From Hyphococcus flavus (lineage in GTDB: Bacteria; Pseudomonadota; Alphaproteobacteria; Caulobacterales; Parvularculaceae), in the NCBI RefSeq assembly GCF_028748065.1, contig NZ_CP118166.1, positions 3,115,501-3,179,500 on the forward strand: a DNA stretch of 64,000 nucleotides, read 5' to 3'. Under the pieces are notes generated by a model. The model ran no database searches and was not told the DNA's origin. It was given only the letters and a program-made list of their open reading frames with translations. Positions 1-9,071 of this stretch are shown piece by piece. A program made the position numbers and the translations under genes. Position 1 is the first letter of the stretch, and each line of letters starts with the position of its first letter.

Positions 1-43
1 CATAGGCAAGTTTGGTGGTCTTGATTTCCGCCGTTTCACTCAT
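1..43 (-). CDS. start of next type II secretion gene, probably GspE (partial)
   Basis: An ATG at 43 reads leftwards off the window edge for 14 codons (MSETAEIKTTKLAY) after the gspD stop, 16 bases downstream. Order gspC-gspD-gspE is the usual one, so this is most likely the secretion ATPase GspE. The identity rests only on position; the 14 residues carry no diagnostic motif. Confidence 0.5.
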   Translation of the reverse strand, partial: MSETAEIKTTKLAY

Positions 44-59
44 GAGTTAGCAATTCGAT

Positions 60-2081
60 CTATTGCGGCTGCGCTTGCGGTTCGGCCGCGCCGGTGACGT
101 CATCAATCAGGCGCTCGATTTCTGATACTGGCTGGCCGCTTCTTAACAGTTCTCTGGCGCGCATATAATCCATCTTGCGCTTGGTTGCCGAATTCGCCGT
201 TGCCTGATCGCGAATAATCGTCGGCCTGATAAAAACCATCAGATTTTGACGGCGCCGCTCCCGCGATGAAGACCTGAACAAGTTACCGACACCAGGAATA
301 TCGCCAAGCAGCGGCACTTTTTCTTGCCGCTCTTCGGTTTGGTCATCGATCAATCCCCCTATGACGAGAATCTCGCCATTGTCGACGAGCGCCGTCGTCG
401 TTATCTCGCGCTTGTTTGTAATAAGGTCTGTCGATGTCGAGCTAATCGGTCCGACAATCGAGGAAATTTCCTGCACGATTTCCATCGTCACCGTATCGCC
501 GTCATTTATTTGCGGCGTAACCTCCAGGATAACCCCGACTTGTTCGCGATTAATTGTGCGAAATGCGTTCTGAAAATTGTCGCCAATCGCTTCGCCCGTC
601 GTGATCGGAATTTCCTGCCCAACCTGCAAGCGTGCGGTCTGGTTGTTTAAGGTTAGCACAGATGGCGTTGAAAGAACGTTTGAATCTGAATCGTTCTTTA
701 GCGCTGTCAGAATGCCGCCAAAAAAGTTGCCTTCGCCAAATTCAAAGCCGCCCCCTACTAACAACCCTTGAACGCCCAACAGAGATTGCAGCGCCTGTGT
801 TGCTAGCTGCGATTGCAACCCTTCTGTTGTGGAGTTCGTCGTAACGCCATCATCAACGACAACTGTGGATGTTGTTTCAAATACATTATTGAACCTGCTG
901 CCTTCCAATAACGCAGCTCCTGCAGCAGGAAAGATATTGGGAGCCCCCGACCAATTTGTTGCCGAGAACGGAATCTTATCGCCGGTTAAAAAATACTGCA
1001 CGCCCAGAGCGCGCGCAGCCGTATCGGAAATTTCGACGATGATAGCCTCAACCAACACTTGCGGACGGCGAACATCCAGCTTTTCAATGACGTTTTGCAG
1101 CGTACGCTGGATATTGGCGTCACCGTTAATGATGACGGCGTTAGTAGGGCCATGAAATGATACAGTAGCGCGATTGCGCGTCGCCTGTACTTCGCCCTGC
1201 CCTGCCGGCGCAGCGTTATTGGCGACTTCAGTAAGAAGCGGGGCGAGCTCTTCAGCGCTCGCATGTTTAAGATAAACGACCGTAAGGTCCGACGACTCTT
1301 CGCCGTAGCGATCAAGTTCCGCAATCACCATTTCGAGCCGTCGCATCAATGTCGGTTCCGCACGGATCAACAGAGAATTGCTGGCGTCAACGGGCACGAC
1401 ACTAAACGCGGAGGGCCGCCCGTTCCCTTCTTCCGATAACTCTGCGCCAAGGTCTCTCACCAGCCGTGCAATGTCTGATGCGCTGGCGTGTTCCAGAGAA
1501 ATCGTGCGAAAAATCGTGGAGTCTCGATCCAATTGGCGCAGCACCTGCTGGATCCTGGCGACATTATCCGCCGTATCGACAACGATAATCGAGTTACCGG
1601 TTCGCACGGGGCTCACGACGCCATTCTGGCCGACGATTTGTGCAAGATTCGCCGCCGCCTCACGAGCATCGACATAATTCAAACGAACGATCTGTGTAAC
1701 GAAATCGGACCCGCGTCCCTCGCCAACCTGGCCTGCTGCGCGAGCAGCCTCTTGCAATGGAACGATCCGGTATTTTCCATCACCTGCCGGCGTCGCAACA
1801 AAATCGTTGACCCTCAACATCGCCTGGAACAGTTCCCAGGCTTCGTCCGCACAAAGCCCGCCATTGGGAGGCGACTTGACAGTTACCCTTCCCTGCACCG
1901 TCGGATCCAGTAGAAAAGTACGCCCCGTGCGGATAGCGATTTCATCGATTACGGCGCGAATATCAGCTTCTTCGTAATTGAGCGCTGCGCCGCAATTTTC
2001 CTGCGCCTTCGCTTCTTCTCCAGCGCCAAGCACAATTGCAGCCATCCCGGCGCCAAGCAGCAAGTTCCGTAATTTACTCAT
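60..2081 (-). CDS. gspD: type II secretion system secretin GspD
   Basis: Outer-membrane secretin that forms the exit channel for folded proteins. The 673 aa product has a signal peptide (residues 1-26, ending AKA|QE), an N0 domain with the typical LNYEEADIRAVIDEIA start, then repeated N1-N3 modules (for example IVRLNYVDAREAAANLAQIV and VVYLKHASAEELAPLL), and the C-terminal secretin barrel with the signature VPLLGDIPGVGNLF followed by LMVFIRPTII. Length fits GspD. Its ATG overlaps the gspC stop by 4 bases (ATGA), indicating translational coupling. No pilotin-specific tail is evident. Confidence 0.95.
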   Translation of the reverse strand: MSKLRNLLLGAGMAAIVLGAGEEAKAQENCGAALNYEEADIRAVIDEIAIRTGRTFLLDPTVQGRVTVKSPPNGGLCADEAWELFQAMLRVNDFVATPAGDGKYRIVPLQEAARAAGQVGEGRGSDFVTQIVRLNYVDAREAAANLAQIVGQNGVVSPVRTGNSIIVVDTADNVARIQQVLRQLDRDSTIFRTISLEHASASDIARLVRDLGAELSEEGNGRPSAFSVVPVDASNSLLIRAEPTLMRRLEMVIAELDRYGEESSDLTVVYLKHASAEELAPLLTEVANNAAPAGQGEVQATRNRATVSFHGPTNAVIINGDANIQRTLQNVIEKLDVRRPQVLVEAIIVEISDTAARALGVQYFLTGDKIPFSATNWSGAPNIFPAAGAALLEGSRFNNVFETTSTVVVDDGVTTNSTTEGLQSQLATQALQSLLGVQGLLVGGGFEFGEGNFFGGILTALKNDSDSNVLSTPSVLTLNNQTARLQVGQEIPITTGEAIGDNFQNAFRTINREQVGVILEVTPQINDGDTVTMEIVQEISSIVGPISSTSTDLITNKREITTTALVDNGEILVIGGLIDDQTEERQEKVPLLGDIPGVGNLFRSSSRERRRQNLMVFIRPTIIRDQATANSATKRKMDYMRARELLRSGQPVSEIERLIDDVTGAAEPQAQPQ

Positions 2082-2971
2082 CGCTCATTTCCTAACCCAG
2101 ACAGTGATAGCGATACGGTTTTTGTTTCCCCGCCTCGCTCAACTGTAATTGTTGCATTACCCGACTGGGTGATGTCGTTCATTAAACTCGCTAACGCTCG
2201 CGGATCAGTCGGCGCGGGAGCGCCGTTTATGGATTTCAAGACGTCACCATCTTGAAAGCCGGTCCTGTCAAATACCTGCTGATCATTACCTGCGTAAATG
2301 GCGATCACTAATTCGCCATCCTCACTCCTGGTTGGGCGGAGATTAATCGCTGTCTGCAGGTTTTGGATCGAAACCGCGCCCGAACCGGAGGTTGGCTGCG
2401 ATTCAGGTTTCGGTGGTTCTGAGCGGTTCTCGTTCTCAGGCTGGGTCACACGGGCCTTGCTTTCGAAACGCAAGGACTCCCGGACGCCATTCTGCTCGAT
2501 AATGACCTGGTCGGAATAGACAGCGATCAGCGACACGCCACGGACAATCGTATCGCCAAGGGTGAATCTTTCCTGTTGTCCGTCGGGACGGCGAATGATG
2601 GCGGATGGCTTGTCAGCCGCCGGCCATACTCCGGTAAGCGTAAGATCCAATGCTGTTTCAGCGACATCGGGGGCGATGTCCTCTGTCTGCATTGCTGCTT
2701 CCTCGGCCTTGGGAAACGGACTTTTGACACTCATGGCGGTTTGTGAACCAGAACCAACTGGCGCTATGGATGCGATTGCATCGCCCTGCGGCAATGGCAA
2801 AGGCGCGAAAATTTTCCAGGCTGTCATGGCTAACAGGGCGCCAAGTAAAATGGCGAGCACAGCTTCACCAACGAGCGGAGCCGTTCTGCCCTCCAGAACG
2901 CCTTTCGCCTTTGCAGCCATTCCTGACAGTTCCAACTCAACCAACTTCTGCCGCCTTGCCACCATTTGCAT
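2078..2971 (-). CDS. gspC: type II secretion system protein GspC
   Basis: Inner-membrane clamp protein that links the secretin to the inner-membrane platform. The 297 aa sequence has a cytoplasmic N-terminus, one membrane segment near residues 36-54, a Gln/Pro-rich linker, an HR domain (LTGVWPAADKPSAIIRRPDG and GDTIVRGVSLIAVYSDQVII) and a C-terminal PDZ-like domain (FQDGDVLKSINGAPAPTDP). It overlaps gspD by 4 bases. The start is the outermost of two close ATGs (2971 or two codons later); neither has a strong ribosome site. It is separated by about 215 bases from the TonB-dependent receptor gene upstream, which could hold its own promoter. Confidence 0.9.
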   Translation of the reverse strand: MQMVARRQKLVELELSGMAAKAKGVLEGRTAPLVGEAVLAILLGALLAMTAWKIFAPLPLPQGDAIASIAPVGSGSQTAMSVKSPFPKAEEAAMQTEDIAPDVAETALDLTLTGVWPAADKPSAIIRRPDGQQERFTLGDTIVRGVSLIAVYSDQVIIEQNGVRESLRFESKARVTQPENENRSEPPKPESQPTSGSGAVSIQNLQTAINLRPTRSEDGELVIAIYAGNDQQVFDRTGFQDGDVLKSINGAPAPTDPRALASLMNDITQSGNATITVERGGETKTVSLSLSGLGNER

Positions 2972-3126
2972 GGAATGATTAATCCATCCGCGCTGTAGTA
3001 AACGAAAAGCCTTATCAAAACGATATGCAGCCGCCTATAGAATAGGACGGCTGCATACAAATTTCATTCCAAAATTTTGCGCAAACGCACTGAAATCCTT
3101 AGGATTTTTTGCATTTGCCTGAGGCG

Positions 3127-3176
3127 AGGCAACCGTACGAAGTTCTGTTAAACATTAACTCCCGTTACGGTTGCCT
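3127..3176 (-). terminator. long-stem inverted repeat after the TonB receptor gene
   Basis: Perfect 11-base arms AGGCAACCGTA (3127-3137) and TACGGTTGCCT (3166-3176) enclose a 28-base loop, starting 10 bases past the receptor stop codon. Position suggests termination or mRNA 3'-end protection; no T-tract follows on the minus strand, so a classical intrinsic terminator is not certain. Confidence 0.45.
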
Positions 3177-3185
3177 GAAGACCGC

Positions 3186-5849
3186 CTAGAACTTGGCGGT
3201 CAAGCTAGCGGACAAGCTGCGCCCACGATCATAGGTCAAGAACTCAGTCCGACCGCTCATGGTTGCATTACTGAGCTGATATTCTTCATGTTGAGTGCCG
3301 AGCAAATTCCGTGCGCTCAAACCGATCGTAAAGTCGGTATTAGCGATCTCAACATTTTGACGATAAACCAGATCGAGTTGAACGCCCGGGTTTTCAATGA
3401 TGTCCGGAACGCCTTGCGTCAGGTTACCGCGCTGGAGGATGCGTTCATCAACCCAGCCGACAAGAACGGTGAGCTGATCGTCGTCACCTTCCCAGCCAAA
3501 CTGTGCGTTGAAGATATGCTCCGGCGTGCCTTGCAGGGCAGCTCCATCAAAACCGAACTGTGTTGCATCGATCTCAGTGCGCGTGGCCTGATTTACCGGA
3601 TCGACGATCATGTCGCCGGCATCCACTTTGATTTCCGACTTGGTGTAGGTGTAGTTCACCGCAAACAGCCAGTCGCGACGATCTGTCCAGTCGTTCCATC
3701 CGATACCGAACCGCGTGCGATACTCAAATTCACCACCTAACAGCTCAGCTTTTGGCGTGTTGATAAAACGCGTCTCAAAGGAGTCTGCGCTTGTTGCGGT
3801 GATGAATTCTTCGATCGGATTGTCGATAGTTTTATAAAACCCGGCCAAAGTCAGGAACTGGTTCCTGCCGAGATAAAACTCGTAACGAAGATCATAGTTT
3901 CTGAACTCACTGTCGACAAGGAAGGCATTACCGCGATAAGCGCGATCGCTGTCCGGATCGAAGAACAACGATGGAGCCAGTTCGCGGAACTGAGGCCGGG
4001 CGATGGTATGTGAGTAACCAGCCCTCAATTGCATATCGTCAGTAAAGTTCCAGGTTACTGTTGCAGAAGGCAGCCAGTAATTGTTGTCAATGGCCGCATC
4101 GAAACCGCTTTGATTGCCGATACGATCGAATGTCGTGACGGACTGTTCGCCATCTTCGTAGCGAACACCGACAGTGGTTCTGAACGTCGGGATCAATTCA
4201 GCGTCGATTTGGGCGTAGGCGCCAATCGTCGTTAAATCCGCTTCGTAAGAGGAATCGCCAGTAAGACCCAGATCCACAAGGTTAAATTGCGGCGCCGGGC
4301 CTATGTTATCTGGAGAGAACAGGAAGTCCGGACGGGCGATCTGAGCTTCTGGAGACAATGAGTTGCCGCCGGCGAATTGAAAGGCGGCGAGCTCATAAAT
4401 TCTGTCGTTTTCAGAATACTCGGCGCCAATTGAAATTTCCAACTCACGAGGGCCGGAAAGAGGCACGAAATAAATGAGATCGACACCGCCGCTATAAGTA
4501 TCGTCATCCAGAGCACTGAATGAAATAGGCCTATAGGCGGAAAAGCCTTGGGCTGTAACTTCGGCGCCAAGAAAATCCGCATGGGTGAAGCCGCTTCCTG
4601 GCGTGAGCGAAGTTACAGGATCAAGCAATCGCGTGAGGCTCTGCTCGTATGGGGATTCGCGTTTTGCTTGGGCGATCGCTCCACGCCAGTTAACCTCAAA
4701 CTCATCGGTAAACTGGTGTTCACCTGCTAACTGTCCCATGACAAGTTCGCGTTCAATAAACGAACTCGACTCAACATGAACGAAGTTTTCGGTCAGGCCA
4801 GGCGCCCCGGCGCTGAAACCCTGATCGATTTGGGCCTGCTTATTCGTTGAGTGAATGTACAGACCAGTTGCTGCAACGGAGTTGCCGAACCATTCCAGTG
4901 AGAATGACAGGAGACCGTTTACGGTAGCTTCGTAGTTGGTCTCACGTGTTCTGAAATCCTGTTGGAGACCGCTGTTCACAATCGCCTGACGTGTGGAGAT
5001 TTCTCTAGACCAGCCTGAATCAAACCCAACAGTGCCAACGACGCCAAAGGTTAGATCTTGATTGAGGTCAAAAGATCCGCCGCCATTGATCGATGCTTCA
5101 AAATCCGGACCTAGGGTGCCTTCCTGGATCACAGTGAGAGGCGAATTGGTAAGACCTTCACCAGCCGCTTCAATTTCAGCAGTCGACAGATCGGAAAGCC
5201 GCGTCTGAGAGTCAATGATATCGCCTAAAGCGGTGCCGGAGAGGCTCCGTGTGCCATCGTCATAGCCAAGGTAGTCACGATCGCCGCCATTGACGAAGAT
5301 GCCGTTGCGGCCCGTTGTAACCGTATTAAGGCCGGTTCCCACCTTAACATTCAGGAAAGGCTCTCCAGGATCACGCAAGGTTTGCAGATCAATGATGCCG
5401 CCGCCAAATTCGCCTGGGTAATTCGGCGAGTAAGTTTTTTGAACGGTTGCGCCACCGAGAACATCCGATGGAAACAGATCCAGCGGAACGGCCCGGCGAA
5501 GAGGCTCGGTACTCGGAAGCACGGAACCGTTGAGACGAGCTGAGGAATAGCGGTCACCCAGACCGCGAACGAACGCAAACTTACCGCTAACAACGCTGAG
5601 ACCGCTGAGGCGCTTGAGTGCTTCTGCGGCGTTATCATCGCCGGTTCGTTCAAGGTCATCTGCGGACAAGAACGTCGCAACCTGTGAAGTGGCGCGTTGA
5701 GGGTCCGGGATATTCTGACCACGAACGATGATCTGGTCAGAAATGGTCGGCTGAATAGACAGCCCTTCGTCTTGGGCGTTCGCCACGGTGGGCGATATGA
5801 GCATGGTCGACAAAGCGAGCACGCTTTTAAAGGAAAATGAGGGTTTCAT
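3186..5849 (-). CDS. TonB-dependent receptor next to the type II secretion operon
   Basis: Outer-membrane beta-barrel of 887 aa. A signal peptide (1-25, VANA|QD) is followed by a TonB-box-like DQIIVRG (38-44), a plug domain (residues about 50-190, with NAAEALKRLSGLSVVSGKFAFVRG split over the plug core and GEFGGGIIDLQT), and a long barrel ending in an aromatic residue (LTAKF). The barrel carries the usual LRAGYSHTIARPQFRELAPS motif of siderophore/saccharide-type receptors. It is transcribed 69 bases after the duplicated lipoprotein gene, most likely as one operon, and in front of gspC. Caulobacter has, from memory, a TonB receptor and a secreted lipoprotein beside its gsp genes; the ligand here is unknown. 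Start ATG 5849 is preceded by AAGG. Confidence 0.9.
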   Translation of the reverse strand: MKPSFSFKSVLALSTMLISPTVANAQDEGLSIQPTISDQIIVRGQNIPDPQRATSQVATFLSADDLERTGDDNAAEALKRLSGLSVVSGKFAFVRGLGDRYSSARLNGSVLPSTEPLRRAVPLDLFPSDVLGGATVQKTYSPNYPGEFGGGIIDLQTLRDPGEPFLNVKVGTGLNTVTTGRNGIFVNGGDRDYLGYDDGTRSLSGTALGDIIDSQTRLSDLSTAEIEAAGEGLTNSPLTVIQEGTLGPDFEASINGGGSFDLNQDLTFGVVGTVGFDSGWSREISTRQAIVNSGLQQDFRTRETNYEATVNGLLSFSLEWFGNSVAATGLYIHSTNKQAQIDQGFSAGAPGLTENFVHVESSSFIERELVMGQLAGEHQFTDEFEVNWRGAIAQAKRESPYEQSLTRLLDPVTSLTPGSGFTHADFLGAEVTAQGFSAYRPISFSALDDDTYSGGVDLIYFVPLSGPRELEISIGAEYSENDRIYELAAFQFAGGNSLSPEAQIARPDFLFSPDNIGPAPQFNLVDLGLTGDSSYEADLTTIGAYAQIDAELIPTFRTTVGVRYEDGEQSVTTFDRIGNQSGFDAAIDNNYWLPSATVTWNFTDDMQLRAGYSHTIARPQFRELAPSLFFDPDSDRAYRGNAFLVDSEFRNYDLRYEFYLGRNQFLTLAGFYKTIDNPIEEFITATSADSFETRFINTPKAELLGGEFEYRTRFGIGWNDWTDRRDWLFAVNYTYTKSEIKVDAGDMIVDPVNQATRTEIDATQFGFDGAALQGTPEHIFNAQFGWEGDDDQLTVLVGWVDERILQRGNLTQGVPDIIENPGVQLDLVYRQNVEIANTDFTIGLSARNLLGTQHEEYQLSNATMSGRTEFLTYDRGRSLSASLTAKF

Positions 5850-5918
5850 AACAACAACCTTAATCTGTGTGCGAAAAACGACGAGCGGCGCGCCATTGGC
5901 GCGCCGCAGGTTCGCGAA

Positions 5919-8759
5919 TTAGCAAGGGCTAGATGCGCCGCCGCCGAGGCCGCACGCAAATGTCCACCAGGTGTCGTTGGTATCTTCGACAGCGCCAACA
6001 TAAGTCGTCGTGTCGAAAAAGCCTGCAGGCGTCGTCGTGATCGTCGACAGATCAAACTCTGTGACTGCAGCTTCCGTACCTGAATTGATGAACGGGAACG
6101 TCCCAAGCGCAGGCTGGATCAGACCGTTAGCGTATGGGAACACATTGTTTCCATCCGCACCGACAGAGCCAGTGGCAGCACCTGCCGCGTTAGCGTCGAG
6201 GGCGCCGCCGCAGTCAAAAGCAACAGAGTTGAACGTTGGGTCAACGTTGAGGCCATCATAGGTCCCAGGCGTATTATCGCCAGCGTCTTCCCAGTCGAGA
6301 CACGGTGTTGTGCCGCCAGTGAAGATGACGCCATTGATGAAACGACCGATGTGACCATCATTCATGCGCTGACCTGACGAACGTGAGCCAACAAGCGTGT
6401 AGTTGGCAATCGTCGGGTTGGTTGCCGGAGAGAGCGGGACCCCACTGTTGATGACGCTCGACATCTCAAAGCCGTTGTCGCCGCCGGAAGCACGCTGTCC
6501 AACAATCAGATACTGAACAAAGCCATTCCAGCCATTGTCCGTATCCAGTGAGTCGTCGTCGTTGCCGGTGAGTACGATATGCTTCAGGTTCGCTGTGCCG
6601 CCGAACATCTCGATGCCGTCGTCAGAGTTGTTATGTACCTGCACATAGTCGACCAGCGTGTTGTAGCCGACGCCACCGAACGAAATGCCGTTCAGCTCGT
6701 TACCCATGGTGTTGATAGCGAAGCCGGCATATTTGACCTGAACATACTGCAGTGAGCCGCTGTCATCATCATCCGTGGCGCCGCCATAAAGGGCGTCTGG
6801 GCTAGTCACGCCTTCAATGGCGTTCTGGCACGACGCCGTACCCAGCGTACCCGTACCGCAACGGTTGATTGGAGCCTTACCAAGGATAACAAGACCGCCC
6901 CATTCACCGATAGCATTTGTTGGATCGGCTTGCGTGTCCAAAAGATCAGCCTGTGATGTGAATACTACCGGGTTTGTAGGCAGGCCGTTCGCCATAATGC
7001 GCGAACCGCGGTTTACGACGAGATAGTCCTGACCGCTATTGCCGAAGATCGTGGCGCCTGCCTCGATCGTCAGATCAGCAACATCGCCGCCCGGCGCTGT
7101 ACCGTCTGCACCTTCGTCAACGCCAACATCAACGCGACCGAGAAGCTCGTAAAAGTTGCCGCTTGTCAGTGTCAGATCGTCTCTAATCGTGCCGGAAACA
7201 CCACAAACCAATTTGCCGTTGATAAGACCGGTCTGCTGTGTTGTTCCAAGCGGACATCCTGGATCACCAAAGAGGGCGAAGGTCCAGCCAGTGGCCCAGT
7301 TTGCTGAAACCGATTCAGTCGGGCCGAAAGCGCCGATGTAGTCGGTCATGTCGAAGAAGCCTGCTGGAGCAGTCGTCAGCGTGCTCAGATCAAACTCAGT
7401 AACAGCCGCCTCGTTTGGCCCCGGGAAGAACTCATTCATCAGCGAGCTCATGCCCTGAACGTTGTTAGCGTCAGCCATGAAAGAGCCGTCAGCGGCGCCA
7501 GCAGCATTTGCATCAAACGCGCCGCCGCAATCGAATAGAACCGAATTAAATGTCGGATCGACATTGAGACCGTCATAAGTGCCTGGCGTGTTGTCGCCGG
7601 CGTCTTCCCAGTCAAGGCAAGGCGTTGTGCCGCCGGTAACAATGACACCATTCAGGAAGCGTCCGATATGACCATCGTTGATACGCTGCCCGGATGAACG
7701 AGCGCCGATGATGGTGTAGTTGGCGATCTGCGGGTTGGTTGCCGGCGAAAGCGGAACACCCATATCGCTGATGACACTCGACATCTCGAAGCCGTTGTCA
7801 CCGCCATCATCACGCTGCTGAACGAGCAGATACTGAACGCTGCCGTTCCAGCCATTGTCCGTGTCCAGCGAGTCGTCGTCGTTGCCAGTCAGTACGATGT
7901 GCTTGAGGTTCGCTGTGCCGCCGAACATCTCAATACCGTCATCAGAGTTATTGTGGACCTGCACATAGTCAACGGTCGTGCCATGGCCGACACCACCGAA
8001 AGAGATGCCGTTCAACTCGTTACCCATGGTGTTGATCGCGAAACCTGCAAAGCGAACCTGAACGTAACGCAGCGTACCGCTGTCGTCGTCATCAAGTGCG
8101 CCGCCGTAGAGAGCGTCAGGGCTCGTAACCCCTTCAATTGCGTTCTGGCATGATGCTGTTCCGAGAGTGCCAGTCGCGCAGCGGTTGATCGGCGCACGGC
8201 CGAGAATGACTAAACCGCCCCACTCGCCAATAGCGGAGCCGCCTGAATCTGTCGGATCTACTGCACGGCGTGCAATGTCAGCTTCCGAAGTAAAGACGAT
8301 CGGGTTTGCTGCATTGCCGTCAGCCTCGATCGTGGAGCCACGGTTGACAACAATATAGTCCGAACCGGCGCGGCCGAAGAGTGTTACGCCCGGGTCAATA
8401 ACCAGCGAGCCCATAGTGCCGCCAGCCGCCATGCCGTCGCCGCCCACGTCACTACCAACGTCAACGCGACCATTGATGAAATACGGCAGGCCCAAATTTT
8501 GAAGTCTTAATGTACCAGTGACCGTGCCGCTGAGATCGCAAGCGACAGTGCCGTTTGGTGTTGTTGTTTGGTTGAAGCCGCTCGGGCATGTTCCGCCCTG
8601 GTTGCCGCCGCCGCCGGAGCCGCCGCCATTGCCACCGCCTGAGCCGCCGCCGGAATTGGTAGCGCCAGGCGAAGCGATCTCTTCGCCTTGAGTACAAGCG
8701 GCCAGCGAAAGTGCGGCGCTTGCAAGTAGAACTGCTTTAATCTTGGAGATATTGGTCAT
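5919..8759 (-). CDS. large duplicated lipoprotein, candidate type II secretion substrate
   Basis: Predicted surface or secreted lipoprotein of 946 aa. The signal peptide ends in a lipobox LAAC with Cys22, followed by a Gly/Ser/Asn-rich linker (about 29-53) and two homologous halves (about 58-500 and 501-946). Each half starts with a Cys-containing segment (CPSG or CPLG, then RVDVG), continues with beta-helix-like strands (DYIVVNRGS, NPIVFTS, GEWGGLVILGRAPINRC), an acidic DDDDSG/DGIEMFGG/NDDDSLDTDNGWNG stretch that may bind calcium, and ends with CLDWEDAGDNTPGTYDG. It is the first gene of the probable operon with the TonB receptor. Gene order suggests export through the adjacent Gsp system; that is inference. 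Ligand and function unknown. Confidence 0.8.
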   Translation of the reverse strand: MTNISKIKAVLLASAALSLAACTQGEEIASPGATNSGGGSGGGNGGGSGGGGNQGGTCPSGFNQTTTPNGTVACDLSGTVTGTLRLQNLGLPYFINGRVDVGSDVGGDGMAAGGTMGSLVIDPGVTLFGRAGSDYIVVNRGSTIEADGNAANPIVFTSEADIARRAVDPTDSGGSAIGEWGGLVILGRAPINRCATGTLGTASCQNAIEGVTSPDALYGGALDDDDSGTLRYVQVRFAGFAINTMGNELNGISFGGVGHGTTVDYVQVHNNSDDGIEMFGGTANLKHIVLTGNDDDSLDTDNGWNGSVQYLLVQQRDDGGDNGFEMSSVISDMGVPLSPATNPQIANYTIIGARSSGQRINDGHIGRFLNGVIVTGGTTPCLDWEDAGDNTPGTYDGLNVDPTFNSVLFDCGGAFDANAAGAADGSFMADANNVQGMSSLMNEFFPGPNEAAVTEFDLSTLTTAPAGFFDMTDYIGAFGPTESVSANWATGWTFALFGDPGCPLGTTQQTGLINGKLVCGVSGTIRDDLTLTSGNFYELLGRVDVGVDEGADGTAPGGDVADLTIEAGATIFGNSGQDYLVVNRGSRIMANGLPTNPVVFTSQADLLDTQADPTNAIGEWGGLVILGKAPINRCGTGTLGTASCQNAIEGVTSPDALYGGATDDDDSGSLQYVQVKYAGFAINTMGNELNGISFGGVGYNTLVDYVQVHNNSDDGIEMFGGTANLKHIVLTGNDDDSLDTDNGWNGFVQYLIVGQRASGGDNGFEMSSVINSGVPLSPATNPTIANYTLVGSRSSGQRMNDGHIGRFINGVIFTGGTTPCLDWEDAGDNTPGTYDGLNVDPTFNSVAFDCGGALDANAAGAATGSVGADGNNVFPYANGLIQPALGTFPFINSGTEAAVTEFDLSTITTTPAGFFDTTTYVGAVEDTNDTWWTFACGLGGGASSPC
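5990..8590 (-). repeat. internal tandem duplication of about 440 codons
   Basis: Two long in-frame direct repeats lie inside the lipoprotein gene with a period of about 1320 bases. For example the block around 6527-6650 matches that around 7847-7970 with few, largely synonymous differences. High nucleotide similarity indicates a fairly recent duplication or ongoing gene conversion. Confidence 0.85.
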
Positions 8760-9071
8760 CTGGGAGACCCCCGGAAAAGGATTGCACGCAAAAAGAGGCG
8801 CCCCACGCGCCGTCTATGGGCGCGCATTAGGGGAAGCGTGTAACAGGTGAGTGACGGGATTGTTGCAGTTCGATGACAATTACGGCGCACGAATTGCTCA
8901 GTGTGCGCACGTTGTGCACTTAACGAAACGCACTGGATGCGCTTGTGCGGGCGCACGAATTGCGCAAGTGTGAAAATTCCCTTTTCGGAGCCAACAATTT
9001 AGCATTGCAAGTGACGATTTCATGCAGCACTGCACAAAGGAAACAACGGCTGGAAAGATGCAAACTTTAAG
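8760..9071. promoter_or_regulatory. 312-base divergent intergenic region with 14-base direct repeats
   Basis: Between the lipoprotein gene (minus) and the prepilin peptidase (plus). GGCGCACGAATTGC occurs twice, at 8884-8897 and 8950-8963, exactly 66 bases apart, i.e. about six helical turns, with further GTGCGCAC/GTGCAC-rich palindromic pieces between them. This looks like a regulatory site for one of the divergent genes; no regulator can be named. Confidence 0.4.
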
